A DNA stretch of 64,000 nt from an uncultured Desulfobacter sp. (GTDB lineage Bacteria; Desulfobacterota; Desulfobacteria; Desulfobacterales; Desulfobacteraceae), in contig NZ_OY781882.1 of the NCBI RefSeq assembly GCF_963677125.1, forward strand, positions 3,170,501-3,234,500, in the 5' to 3' direction. Of this stretch, positions 36,729 through 47,200 are shown piece after piece (within the stretch, counting starts at the first letter, position 1; each line of letters opens with the position of its first letter). The notes under the pieces are model-generated. The model ran no database searches and was not told the DNA's origin. It worked only from the letters and a program-made list of their open reading frames with translations. Position numbers and translations under genes: made by a program.

Positions 36729-38264
36729 ATGTCAGGCAACAAACCAGCTACCGCACCAGGCCACAAACTAGCTACCACATCGGTCGGCAGCACAAAAAAA
36801 ATAAAAATCAGCATCGATCCGGTCACACGGGTCGAGGGTCACCTCAAAGCCGAAGTAGAAGTTAAAAACGGCGTTGTTGTGGATGCCCGTATGTCAGGCG
36901 GCATGTACCGCGGATTTGAGCAGATCCTTGTCGGCCGGGATCCCAGGGATGCCGTTCAGATTACCCAGAGATTGTGCGGGGTATGCCCCACCGCCCATGC
37001 CACAGCATCAGCCCTTGCCCTGGATGACGCATTCGGCGTAACACTTACAGACAACGGACGTATTGCCAGAAACCTGATCCTGGGTGCCAACTTCATCCAG
37101 TCCCATATCCTGCATTTTTACCATTTGGCAGCACTGGACTATGTAAACGGTCCGGACACGGCGCCGTTTATTCCCAGATACAAAAACAATGACATCCGGG
37201 TACCCAAGGATATTAATGACGTCGGCGTTGCCCAGTACCTTGAAGCCCTTGAAATGCGTAAAATCTGCCATGAAATGGTAGCACTTCTGGGCGGCAAGAT
37301 GCCCCATGTCCAGGGTATTGTGGTGGGCGGAACAACGGAAATTCCCACCAGGGAAGCCCTGAATGCCTATGCAAAACGGTTCAAAAAAGTCAAAAAATTT
37401 GTCATGGAGAAGTATATTCCTTTGATTTACACCCTGGCAGGGCCCTACGGAGATCTGCTTAAAACGGGTGTGGGTCATAAAAACCTGGTCTCCTGGGGTG
37501 TATTTCCCATGGACAGCAAAGGCAATAACTTGCTGAAACCAGGCGTTTACACAGATGGCAAAGACCATAAAGTAGACCCTGCCCTGATCAAGGAATATGT
37601 AAAATACTCCTGGTTTAAAGATGACACCACAGGCCTGAATCCCACCAAGGGCAAAACCCTTCCTGAACCGGGCAAAGCCGGTGCATACTCATTTGTCAAA
37701 GCATCCAGATACAATGACAAACCCCATGAAGTGGGACCTTTGGCCAGAATGTGGGCAACGAATCCGGAACTGTCCAAAACCGGCCAAAACGCCCTGGGCG
37801 TTAAAAAACTGCGTGATATCGGCGATGCGTGCTTCTCAATTCTGGGCCGCCATGTGGCTAGAGCCGAAGAGGCTGCCATCGTTGCCGATGCAGTTGAACA
37901 ATGGCTTGCCGAAGCCACCCCGGGCAAAGAAACTTTTGTTCCGGCGGATATCCCTGAAAACGCCGAGGGTCTTGGCATGACGGAAGCCCCCAGAGGCGCG
38001 CTGCTCCACTATGTGGACATCAAGGATTCCGTAATCGCCAATTTCCAGATCGTTTCAGCCACGCTCTGGAACGCCAATCCCATGGACGACATGGATCAAA
38101 AGGGGCCCATGGAAGAGGCTCTGATTGGTGTTCCCGTACCAGATGTGGACAATCCGGTAAATGTCGGGCGCCTGATACGCGCCTACGACCCCTGACTGGG
38201 CTGCGCCGTCCACGTGCTGGACGCAGATACCGGCAAAGAAATCAAAGTGGAACTTCCCCTGTAA
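36729..38264 (+). CDS. hysA: [NiFeSe] hydrogenase large subunit, selenoprotein (in-frame TGA at 38193)
   Basis: 511 residues if TGA 38193-38195 is read as selenocysteine. KISIDPVTRVEGHLKAEV and RLCGVCPTAHATAS give the N-terminal nickel ligands. Just before the TGA the frame ends RLIRAYDP, and just after it continues LGCAVHVLDADTGKEIKV to TAA 38262. The result is DP-U-xx-C-xx-H, the exact place where [NiFe] enzymes have cysteine and [NiFeSe] enzymes selenocysteine. The residues after the His are the peptide removed on maturation. It oxidises or makes H2 in the periplasm. A conventional stop-codon reading would lose the nickel site. Confidence 0.95.
38193..38235 (+). promoter_or_regulatory. Candidate SECIS element directing selenocysteine insertion
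   Basis: Immediately after the TGA, CTGC (38201-38204) can pair with GCAG (38222-38225), and GTCC (38208-38211) with GGAC (38218-38221... read as adjacent segments). This gives a stem with a short ACGTGCT-type loop within 40 nt of the codon. That position and size fit bacterial SECIS elements. The fold was judged by eye. Confidence 0.55.
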
Positions 38265-38294
38265 TGGGAACGACCCTTTTTAATTAAACAAAAA

Positions 38295-38333
38295 AAACAA
38301 TAGGGAGGCTGTTTACGGTCTCCCTATTGTTTT
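38295..38333 (+). terminator. Strong hairpin after hysA
   Basis: Perfect 14-bp arms AAAACAATAGGGAG (38295-38308) and CTCCCTATTGTTTT (38320-38333), ending in a T run, lie 31 nt after the hysA stop. This is a convincing intrinsic terminator. The maturation protease starts only about 55 nt later, so that gene depends on read-through or a hidden promoter. Confidence 0.85.
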
Positions 38334-38387
38334 GTACAATCAATGAAATCCCTCTATGTCATAAACAAAAGAATTGGAAATCAGGCA

Positions 38388-38870
38388 ATGAAAAAATTAC
38401 TGGTGCTTGGTGTGGGAAATATCCTGATGCAGGACGAAGGAATCGGCGTCCACGCCATCAATGAGTTCTGGAAGGAAAAAGAGGACTGGAAAGACGCGGA
38501 TGTGGACTTCATAGACGGCGGCACCTTTACCCAGGACATCTTTTATCTGTTTGAAGCGTACGAAAATATTCTGGTGCTGGATATTGTCCGGGCCAACCAG
38601 GCACCCGGAACCATTTTTTGCCTTGAAGAAGATCAGTTAAGAAAAGATGAAAAGCAGATGCTCTCTTTGCACGACATTGATCTTCTGGACTCTTTAGGTA
38701 TGGCTGAAATGCGCGGCCACAGACCCTATCTCAGGGTGGTAGGCATTGAACCGGATACTATTGACTGGGGAACACAGCTTACACCGCCTTTGGCAGCGGC
38801 CCTGCCCGACTATTTGAAAATTGTTCGAAAACACATCAAACAAATTCTCGGGGTATCAAATTCAGCCTGA
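38388..38870 (+). CDS. hysD: Hydrogenase maturation endopeptidase
   Basis: About 160 residues from ATG 38388, where the conserved start MKKLLVLGVGNILMQDEGIG begins; an upstream ATG at 38343 would add 15 unconserved residues. The family's nickel-binding acidic residue lies in LMQDEGIGVHA, with others in DGGTFTQDI and SLHDIDLLDSL. It trims the C-terminal peptide of the large subunit after nickel insertion. Here that peptide begins after the selenocysteine-containing motif of hysA. Confidence 0.92.
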   Translation: MKKLLVLGVGNILMQDEGIGVHAINEFWKEKEDWKDADVDFIDGGTFTQDIFYLFEAYENILVLDIVRANQAPGTIFCLEEDQLRKDEKQMLSLHDIDLLDSLGMAEMRGHRPYLRVVGIEPDTIDWGTQLTPPLAAALPDYLKIVRKHIKQILGVSNSA

Positions 38871-39006
38871 TATCGCATACTAATCCGGCCATCAATCGTA
38901 AAGTTAATCTGTACAGTTTGGGCGAAAAATGATAATGAAGAATAGGATGGAAGAGCGCCAATAAGTGAATCCAAGAGTTTTCTTGATTTTCTATGGTATT
39001 TTTTGA

Positions 39007-40995
39007 ATGGCCAACACACTAAGTCTCCCCAAAGAAGCTGATATAAAAAAAGTCCTGAAAAGAGATGACAAGGACCTGCCGGGGTTTGCCCAAGTCATGG
39101 CTAAAATGCTAACCCTGTGCAATGATCCTAACGCTGCCATTGAGGATATAGCCAAACTGGTTGAAACAGACCCGGGTATCACCGCAAAGGCACTGAGTAT
39201 TGTCAACTCTTCTTTTTTTAATCTGAGATCCAGAGTCTCGGCCATTTCAGAGGCGGTACTGTTCCTGGGACTTGATGAAATTAAAAAAATCTGCCTGGGT
39301 GTGACTTTTTTTGAAAAAATGGTCAAAAACGGGCACAAAAAACCATTTGACCGCACCTTTTTCTGGCGCCACTGTCTATGTGTGGCAAGCCTTAGTCAGG
39401 CCATCGCAGAAGAGATCGGATATCCCAGCCCGGAGGATGCATATACGGCAGGTCTGCTCCATGATTTTGGGCGAATTGTTCTGGACCGGGCGGGCCGGGT
39501 AAATTATGCTGATTTTTGCAAAAATGCAATAAACTACACCGGCACGTTGGTTGAAGAAGAAAGGGAAATCATAGGGATCGGGCACGATGATCTGGGAGCG
39601 TATTACGCACAGCGCTGGGGCTTTCCCCAAAAGCTTTGCCTGGCCATACAATACCATCACCGTTGTTTTCGTCATTTGGATCTTTCTAAGGAAGATATCC
39701 AGTTTATTTGCGTTGTCTGCCTGGCTGATTTTCTGGCCTGGACCCAGGGCATGGGCTCTGTGGATGTCATTTTTCCGTTAGCCCTTCACCCCGGAATCGA
39801 AAAAGAGATTCAGCTTGACGGCATAGACTTTGAAGCCGTAATTCAAAAAATGGATGAAGAAATTGAAAATACGGCCGAATTTTATGGATTCGAATTTCCT
39901 TCTTCAGATCAGTACCGGGCCAGCCTGCTCAAGGCCAATTTAAAATTAAGCGCCATCAACTCGGGCTCTTTTTCCGAAAAAGGCGATGAAACCCATGAAC
40001 AAAAACGGTCTGTCACGGCAAGCATCCTGGCACCCCACAGCAGTCTGGACCCCCAGAAAATCTTATGTGCGACCTTAAAAGCCATTTGTAAGGATTTTGG
40101 TTTTGAACGGGTTTACATATTAAAGGCAGCCCCTCCGCTGCGTCGCCTTAAAGTCGTAAAATGTTTGAAGCAAAAGCAATTTTCAGATCAGTTGGCCTCC
40201 CATTATATTTCCATGGGTAATACGGAGAACGGTTTTCTCCAATGCCTGAGAAATAAAGAGCCGGCTATCATCAACGGCACGTTACCCGGCGAAAAAGAGG
40301 TGCTGAAAAAATTTGCAGTTTCTCAGATGTTGGTTGTGCCTTTTTGCAGCCATGATAAGGTTATCGGACTTCTGGGAATGGATCATGTCGAATCGGGTAA
40401 AAAAATTGAACCGGGCTTATTTTCGTCCATTGCAATTGTTGCCAATGAGCTTGGGCGTGCCCTGGAAAATGCCTCGGCTTATAAAAAGGCGAAGTCGGCC
40501 TCGCTGCATGACGGGATGACCGGTCTGCTGAACAGGATGGCCATTGATGACCTGTTGAAAAAATCCTTCGTAAAAGCGGTCAACGAACATATTGCCCTTT
40601 GTGTTGCAATGATTGATGTGGATCATTTTAAAAAATTCAATGACATGTTCGGACACCAGGAAGGAGACAACGTCCTCAAACTGATCGCGAAAACCCTAAA
40701 GAAAATGTCGCGCCCCACGGACCATGTCGGCCGATACGGTGGCGAGGAATTTATCGTTATCCTAAATGATACCGACCTATCCAAAGCGGTGGTATACGCC
40801 CAACGAATTCGAACCCAAATCGAACATCTGGGTCACCTGCTCTCTGATCGTCTCCAAGGGCTTGGCTTGACAGTGAGTATCGGCGTCAGCTGCTTTGAAG
40901 ATGGCATGAAAAGATATGACACCCTGGTGTCAAAGGCGGATAAGGCCCTGTACAAAGCAAAAGATGCCGGCCGCAACCGCGTGGTGTCAGGGTAA
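39007..40995 (+). CDS. HDOD-GAF-GGDEF signalling protein
   Basis: 662 residues. HDOD domain (about 10-210: LPGFAQVMAKMLTLCND, TDPGITAKALSIVNSSFFN, YTAGLLHDFGRIVLD). A GAF domain follows (about 335-480: LVVPFCSHDKVIGLLGMDH). The C-terminal diguanylate cyclase (about 500-660) has an intact RYGGEEFIVIL and FKKFNDMFGHQEGDNVL. An RxxD inhibitory site was not obvious. It should make c-di-GMP in response to an intracellular ligand. The PilZ protein at 35000 is a possible receptor. Cytosolic, single gene. Confidence 0.93.
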   Translation: MANTLSLPKEADIKKVLKRDDKDLPGFAQVMAKMLTLCNDPNAAIEDIAKLVETDPGITAKALSIVNSSFFNLRSRVSAISEAVLFLGLDEIKKICLGVTFFEKMVKNGHKKPFDRTFFWRHCLCVASLSQAIAEEIGYPSPEDAYTAGLLHDFGRIVLDRAGRVNYADFCKNAINYTGTLVEEEREIIGIGHDDLGAYYAQRWGFPQKLCLAIQYHHRCFRHLDLSKEDIQFICVVCLADFLAWTQGMGSVDVIFPLALHPGIEKEIQLDGIDFEAVIQKMDEEIENTAEFYGFEFPSSDQYRASLLKANLKLSAINSGSFSEKGDETHEQKRSVTASILAPHSSLDPQKILCATLKAICKDFGFERVYILKAAPPLRRLKVVKCLKQKQFSDQLASHYISMGNTENGFLQCLRNKEPAIINGTLPGEKEVLKKFAVSQMLVVPFCSHDKVIGLLGMDHVESGKKIEPGLFSSIAIVANELGRALENASAYKKAKSASLHDGMTGLLNRMAIDDLLKKSFVKAVNEHIALCVAMIDVDHFKKFNDMFGHQEGDNVLKLIAKTLKKMSRPTDHVGRYGGEEFIVILNDTDLSKAVVYAQRIRTQIEHLGHLLSDRLQGLGLTVSIGVSCFEDGMKRYDTLVSKADKALYKAKDAGRNRVVSG

Positions 40996-41022
40996 ACCCC
41001 AACAATGATGGGGTAAAGTCCA

Positions 41023-42798
41023 CTACCTGTAATCCAGTTGTAATTCCTGAATTTTTTCAAGGGTATGCGCATAGCCGATGTCAATAATTTCCTGAGCTTT
41101 TGGGTAGGCTGTCATGGGAAAATGGGAAACCGGCAGTTCAAGATAATGATCCGCCAGGGACATGATCCGCATGCGCTGTGCCAGCCCCCCCATTTGATTG
41201 GCATAGGACAGAATGCGTTTCAGACCGGGTAACGGCGGCGCTTTTTTGTCAAATCGGGTCCTGATTACATGCCAATTTTTAAGGGACGTAATTTCCGGAT
41301 CAACCGTAAGGTCCTCTTTGACATCTACATCCAGGGCGATAATCGTTCCATTTCCCCGGCGCCGCTCCAAAGCCGCTCCCAGTCTGCTACGCATGGCCTG
41401 TACCGGCACATTTTCTAAAATGGCACCGTCAACCATCATCTCACCGTTTCTGATGACAGGGGGAAATAACCCTGCCGGCGAATTGCTGGCCAAGACAGCC
41501 TGCCAGAGAGGCCCGGAATCCATGACAGCAGTGTCGGCCCGACTCAAATTGCAAGCGGCTGAAAAATAGGTTGTCCACAAACACTGAACCTGTGTATCCC
41601 CAAAAACTCCCCTAAGCGCTTTTTCAAAATTTCTGCTGGAAAAAATTGACACCACAGGCAAATCCGGCCGGATTAAGCCCTTTGCCGAATTCTGGATGGT
41701 GGTGTGAATATTCTCTAAGGGGATACCAAACACATAGGATGCCCCAATCAAGGCGCCCATGCTGTTGCCGCCAAGTAGATCAACCGGAATGCCTTTTTCC
41801 TCAAACGCCTTTAATGCCCCCAGATGAGCAAACCCTCTGGCACCACCACCACCTAGGACAACCCCCACAGCTTTGCCCACCAGGAACCGGGCAATCCGTT
41901 GGTAATCGGATAAATCATTTAAACTCGCCGGGTATACACGTTCCACATTTCTGGATTCCTGCCAAGCCAGTTTATCCTCGCAACAGTTTGTTTTTTGAGA
42001 ATGAAGAACGATGAGGTGTTTTCTCATCAGTTGAGCGCCGGGTTCATTTGCCAGTTCAGCCTCTACCCGGGACAGCTTTTTTTCAGATCCGGATTGTGCA
42101 ACAAGCAAAATCTGATCCGCGTACGAGATAACTTCGGACACCCATCCTGCATCAAATCTCTTGGCATGATAGATCAAAAACTCATTTTCTGCCTCCATGA
42201 GATCAATATTATAGTTCTGTTCCACATGGCCGCCTTCCAGTACAACATGCAGCGCCTTGCCCAAAACAGAAAAAGCCCGGGTCAGATTATACGCGACCCT
42301 GCCGGCATCAACCCCGTCTGAAATCGGGATAACAATGAAAGCGTGTGCCCGTTTCTGGCTTTTTATCCGCCGAAAGTGGCGCAAATGATTATAGATAGCC
42401 TGGGAAAAAACCCGATTAATCTCCACAGGAAAGCTCCGCAGCAACTGCTCAAAATCTTGTTTTGAAAGTATCCCGAGAACAGAACGTCTCAATGCGGTAA
42501 TATCTGCAGTCCTGGGCTGATCCAGAATGACGCCCAGTTCGCCGACGATTTCACCGGGCAGAATTTCGTTATACAACATCAGATTGCCGTCCCTGCCCCG
42601 CCGGGTTACTCTCAACCGGCCGGAAACCAGAATAAACATCGACCGTTCATGCGCGCCTTCAACGATAACATGGGTACCGGCAGCCACATCCTTAATCTGA
42701 AGGCGGTCAACCAGTTCATTTAAAATCGTATTTGAAAGCTGCTGAAATTCCACACCGGCTTTCAGCAATTGGACAATCTGATATTTATAGTTCTTCAT
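41023..42798 (-). CDS. Cyclic-nucleotide-binding patatin phospholipase (NTE family)
   Basis: About 591 residues from ATG 42798 (AGAGG upstream); an earlier ATG at 42846 lacks a site. N-terminal cNMP-binding domain (about 20-130: GTHVIVEGAHERSMFILVSGRLRV and PGEIVGELGVI). A middle Rossmann-like part contains IVIPISDGVDAGRVAYNL, and a patatin domain follows from about 290. The latter has GGGGARGFAHLG, the nucleophile elbow GNSMG (near 342) and DGAILENVP (near 455), forming the Ser-Asp dyad. It resembles bacterial neuropathy-target-esterase homologues that hydrolyse phospholipids. Regulation by cAMP-like ligands is inferred. Confidence 0.9.
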   Translation of the reverse strand: MKNYKYQIVQLLKAGVEFQQLSNTILNELVDRLQIKDVAAGTHVIVEGAHERSMFILVSGRLRVTRRGRDGNLMLYNEILPGEIVGELGVILDQPRTADITALRRSVLGILSKQDFEQLLRSFPVEINRVFSQAIYNHLRHFRRIKSQKRAHAFIVIPISDGVDAGRVAYNLTRAFSVLGKALHVVLEGGHVEQNYNIDLMEAENEFLIYHAKRFDAGWVSEVISYADQILLVAQSGSEKKLSRVEAELANEPGAQLMRKHLIVLHSQKTNCCEDKLAWQESRNVERVYPASLNDLSDYQRIARFLVGKAVGVVLGGGGARGFAHLGALKAFEEKGIPVDLLGGNSMGALIGASYVFGIPLENIHTTIQNSAKGLIRPDLPVVSIFSSRNFEKALRGVFGDTQVQCLWTTYFSAACNLSRADTAVMDSGPLWQAVLASNSPAGLFPPVIRNGEMMVDGAILENVPVQAMRSRLGAALERRRGNGTIIALDVDVKEDLTVDPEITSLKNWHVIRTRFDKKAPPLPGLKRILSYANQMGGLAQRMRIMSLADHYLELPVSHFPMTAYPKAQEIIDIGYAHTLEKIQELQLDYR

Positions 42799-43144
42799 TT
42801 CAACCTCTACAATTATGCATACCAGGATACTGCCACGCCGGATCAAAACACTTTTTTGCGAAATATTCGACGATCAGTTGACGACTTACTCTTTGTTATC
42901 GTAGAATTCGCTTTAAGATTTTTTATGATATATTAAATTTATTACTTTGGGTTGAAAAACTAAATATTGTTTCCCAACCTGCTCTTTTCAGGAAAGCCCA
43001 CTAAAAAAAAGGACTTTCAATCTTTGTTACGGGCAATACCATAAAACGATCCCAGAACACTAAAAATACGGCGGATTGTATCATACATTTAAATAAAGAT
43101 GAACCAGACCGTTTTTAATTCCTCACATGGGGATATGACAGATA
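42799..43144. other. Intergenic region between patatin gene and NRPS operon
   Basis: 346 nt between divergent genes. AT-rich, no gene and no clear promoter recognised. It should contain the promoter of the NRPS operon. Confidence 0.4.
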
Positions 43145-44200
43145 ATGCAGAAAAATTCACCTAATAAAAAAGGCAAATTCAAAAAAATCGACATTGCCTG
43201 GATCTGGCCTTTTCTGTTGTCAGGATTCATCCTCTATGCCTTTTTACGACACGATTTTTCAGCAATTACAAACGTATGTCAACAGATTGCCTGGCCCCTG
43301 ATCGGCTTGTCTGTTGGGTTTAATCTCTTCATTTTATACTTTCGTGTTTATAAATGGGCCATTATTTTCAAACCCATGAACCGTAAGTTCACATATTTCA
43401 ACATGTGCCTTTCCCTATTTACCGGCGGACTTGTCAATATGGTTATCCCGGCAAGGGTAGGCGGTCTGGTTCAAGCTTTTCTTATCGGAGAAAAGGAAAA
43501 TGAAAGTTTTTTTACGGCCCTTGGGACCGTTGCCCTGGTCAGAATATTGGACAGCATCATGCTTATTTTTTTCGGTATTTTAATTTTGCTCATATGGAAC
43601 ATCCCCCAGACAGGGGATGAATACTTTCAATCCATTTTTAGAACCGCCGGCACAGCAGGTTTATTTTTGGCACTTCTTGTCATGATTCTCTTTGCGTTCA
43701 CGAAAAGCCCAAAAACAATGGACAAACTTATACACATTCTGCTTGTGCCTGTACCCAACCGGTTCAAGCCCGGGACAAAAACTGCCATCGACCGTTTCCG
43801 CCAGGGATTGATATGCCTTAACTTTGCCGGGTATGTCTGTTTGGGACTTTTATTGAGCCTACTTTTCTGGCTGCTCTGCGGGCTAAACGTATTTATCCTG
43901 CTCAAGGCGATAGGAATCGGATTTGAGGGAATGTTGCCTTCGTTTTTAATTCTTCTGGCCCAGGCTTTTTCCATGGGCATTCCAGCACCGGCCAATATAG
44001 GCCCGTATCATGCGGCCACGGTAACGGTTCTCTCTTTTTACGGTGTGCCTGCCCAATCCGCTCTCTATGCAGCCATTGTCATGCACGCAGCAATGTTTAT
44101 TTCAAATACGGTTCCAGGGCTGTTGTATCTATGGCTGGATAAAACACCGATATTTGCGATACTCAAAGGACTCAAAAATGTCAACCAAACCTTGCGATAA
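43145..44200 (+). CDS. Lysylphosphatidylglycerol-synthase-type membrane protein (flippase-like, UPF0104)
   Basis: 351 residues with about eight membrane helices. WAIIFKPMNRKFTYFNMCLS, the ARVGGLVQAFLIGEK motif and QAFSMGIPAPANIGPYHAATV are the conserved pieces of the UPF0104/AglD-like family, related to the membrane half of MprF. Members move or modify lipids across the membrane. There is no catalytic aminoacyl-transferase domain. The stop overlaps the NRPS start by 23 nt, so it probably exports or handles the product of the next two genes. Confidence 0.85.
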   Translation: MQKNSPNKKGKFKKIDIAWIWPFLLSGFILYAFLRHDFSAITNVCQQIAWPLIGLSVGFNLFILYFRVYKWAIIFKPMNRKFTYFNMCLSLFTGGLVNMVIPARVGGLVQAFLIGEKENESFFTALGTVALVRILDSIMLIFFGILILLIWNIPQTGDEYFQSIFRTAGTAGLFLALLVMILFAFTKSPKTMDKLIHILLVPVPNRFKPGTKTAIDRFRQGLICLNFAGYVCLGLLLSLLFWLLCGLNVFILLKAIGIGFEGMLPSFLILLAQAFSMGIPAPANIGPYHAATVTVLSFYGVPAQSALYAAIVMHAAMFISNTVPGLLYLWLDKTPIFAILKGLKNVNQTLR

Positions 44201-47200
44201 TATCTACCCCCTCTCTCTGATTCAAGAAGATATCTGGCTTTCCCAGATGATCCATAATGAGATTCCACTGTATAATATTGGCGGCAATGTCAAAATCAAC
44301 GGATATATTGATGTTGACATTTTCATTGAGACCCAGAACCGGGTAGCCCAACAGAATGACGCCTTCAGAATGGTGTTTCACAAGGGCGATACACTGCCCT
44401 ATTTTGGTTTTTCCGATACGGCCGACAAAATGGTCTTAAAGGATTTTTCAAGCCATGCAAATCCGGATAAAGCGGCCATGCAGTGGTGGGCAAAAGAATT
44501 TTGTAAACCCTTTGAACTCTATGATACTCAGCTATCCAGGTATTTTCTTTTAAAAACATCTGAAAAAAGCTTTTATTATGCGGTGTGCGCCCATCACCTG
44601 ACAATGGACGGATACTGTTTTGCCCTTCTCCACCAACGGCTGATTGAAAACTATAACGCACTCGTAAAGGGTTCAGGAAAGACCGACAGCAAACCATCTT
44701 ATGTTGATTTTCTTGGAAACGATTCAGCATACAGGTCATCTGATGCGTTCGGGCAGGCAAAAACGTATTGGTCTAAAAAATTTAACAACATTCCAAGCCC
44801 TATGATTCCCCGCCGATACGCAGCAGGGTACAAAAAAACTGCAACACCCAGCGCCTTTTCCCATATCCGGCTTAGCCCTGATTTCTACTATCAGCTAATC
44901 AAATATTCAAAACAGCACCAAGGGAATGTTTTTTTTCTCATGACTGCGGTTTTGTATACCTATTTTCTAAAGACCACTGATATTAGTCAGTTTGTGTTTT
45001 CCATACCATTGCTCAACCGGCCGACACTTGAATTCATGGATACCATGGGACCGTTTGTCAATGTGGTTCCGGTCTGTCTTGATTTTGGGCTGGATATTGA
45101 TATTCAAACCTTTTTTGAACTGCTGAAGACCGAATTAAAAGAATCCTTTCCACACCAGCGGCTCCCCTTAGGTGAAATCAATCGGGCCGTAAAACTCAAA
45201 AAGACCGGACGAGATCAGCTTTTTGATGTGAGTCTGTCATATGAGAAATTCGACTACAGCGTTATGGATTATAACGGCACCGGATGTGAGGTCAATACCA
45301 TGCACAACGGCTGGGATCAGACCCCTTTGACCCTGGCCATAAAAGAGTATCAGAAAAATACAGGCGTAAAACTTGAGTTTTACTATAACCTGGCTGCATA
45401 CAAACCCGATGAAATTGCATTTTTAATGGGGCGGGTGCGGTACATGCTCCAACAACTCTTAGACAGGCCTGACATCCCTTTAAACCGGATTAACATCCTG
45501 CCTGAAACGGAATCAAAAAAACTTCTGGTGGAATTCAACCATCAAGGTCAGACCCGCTCTGCCCCATGTAAAACCATCTGTCAGACGATAGCTGAAGCAG
45601 CCGGGACCTATCCGGATCATACCGCTGTTCAACTGGGCACCCAACAAATCAACTATTGCAATCTAAACGATAAATCCGAGCGCCTGGCTTCTTATCTGAG
45701 ACCTTTGCTTGAAAATCCTGAAACCATTGTTGGGGTTTATGTTGACAGATCCATTGAACTGGTGGTTGGCATCCTCGCCATATTAAAGGCAGGTGGCGCC
45801 TATGTTCCCCTGGACCCGAATTATCCCCAAAAAAGAATAAAATTCATGATTGAGGACTCAGGAACATCAACCATTTTAACCCTGAGTAAATTTGCATCAA
45901 GGCTTGCCGAATACAAAACACGCCACATTATTGCGTTGGACAATTTCCCCTATGAAAACCAAGCTGTTACAAGAACCGAACCGACCTTGAATGCCGACCA
46001 GTTAGCCTATGTCATTTACACCTCAGGCACAACCGGAAAGCCCAAAGGCGTCATGTGCACCCATGGTGGGCTTGCCAACCTTGTGGCAGCCCAGAACAAA
46101 ATATTTGGCATTTGCCATGACAGCAGAGTTTTGCAATTTGCATCACTTAATTTTGATGCCTCTGTTTCAGAAATTTTTACCACCCTTTCGGCCGGGGCGA
46201 CCCTGATTCTGGCGAAAAAAGACAATCTGATGCCGGGCCCCCCGCTGCTGTCCACCCTTGAAAAACAAACAATTTCCCATGTAACACTGCCCCCGTCTGC
46301 GCTTGCAGTTATGGACCCTGTGCCGCTGCCCGGTCTTACCACCCTGGTGACCGCAGGAGAGCCCTGCCCTTCAGGGCTGTTTAAAAAATGGGGAAAAGGA
46401 CGCCGTTTCATCAACGCATACGGCCCCACCGAAGCCACGGTCTGTGCGTCCGCCTGCGTTTGCACCGATGAAGACACAGACCAGCTGCCCATAGGCCAAC
46501 CCATTGACAATACAAGTCTCTATGTCCTGAACAAAAATCTTGAACCAGTCCCCATTGGCGTACCCGGACAATTGTATATCGGCGGCACAGGCCTGGCCAG
46601 GGGGTATCTGAACCGCCCCACACTGAACCAGGAAAAATTTATTGAAAATCCATTCAAAGAGATCACCGGTCACAACCGACTTTACCAAACCGGGGACATG
46701 GTATGTTTTTTAACGGATTCAACCCTTATGTTTATGGGCCGATTTGACCACCAGGTCAAAATCAGGGGATTCCGGATCGAGCCTGAAGGGATTGAAAAGG
46801 TTCTTGCACGCCACCCCAAAATATCCCAGGTTGTTGTGATTCCCAAGACCGACCCATCATCGGAAAGACACCTTGTCGCATTTTTTTCAAGCCTTAAAGC
46901 TTCTACAGGCAACTGTCTTGCTGTGGAGATCAGACAGTTTGCCGAAAAAAACCTGCCCGGCTACATGATACCGTCCCGATTCGTCCCCATCGACGACATG
47001 CCTTATACACCAAGCGGAAAAATAGACCGCCGGATGTTGGAAGGTATGGATATTCAGATCAGACGACCCCAAAACACCACGTATCTTCCGGCCAATAACA
47101 CCGAAAAACAACTGATTACCCTTTTTTCCAAAGTGATGAATGGGAACGCCATATCCATAGAAAGCCATGACGATTTCTTTAAATCGGGCATGGACTCCCT

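Noticed and set aside
38193..38195. TGA as true stop or as a frameshift in hysA
   Set aside because: The downstream frame restores the conserved C-terminal motif without any shift, so selenocysteine is the simpler reading.
44043..44177. Longer reading of the NRPS that starts at 44043
   Set aside because: It lies inside the upstream membrane-protein gene, lacks a ribosome site, and the added residues resemble no condensation domain. ATG 44178 has AAAGGA at good spacing.
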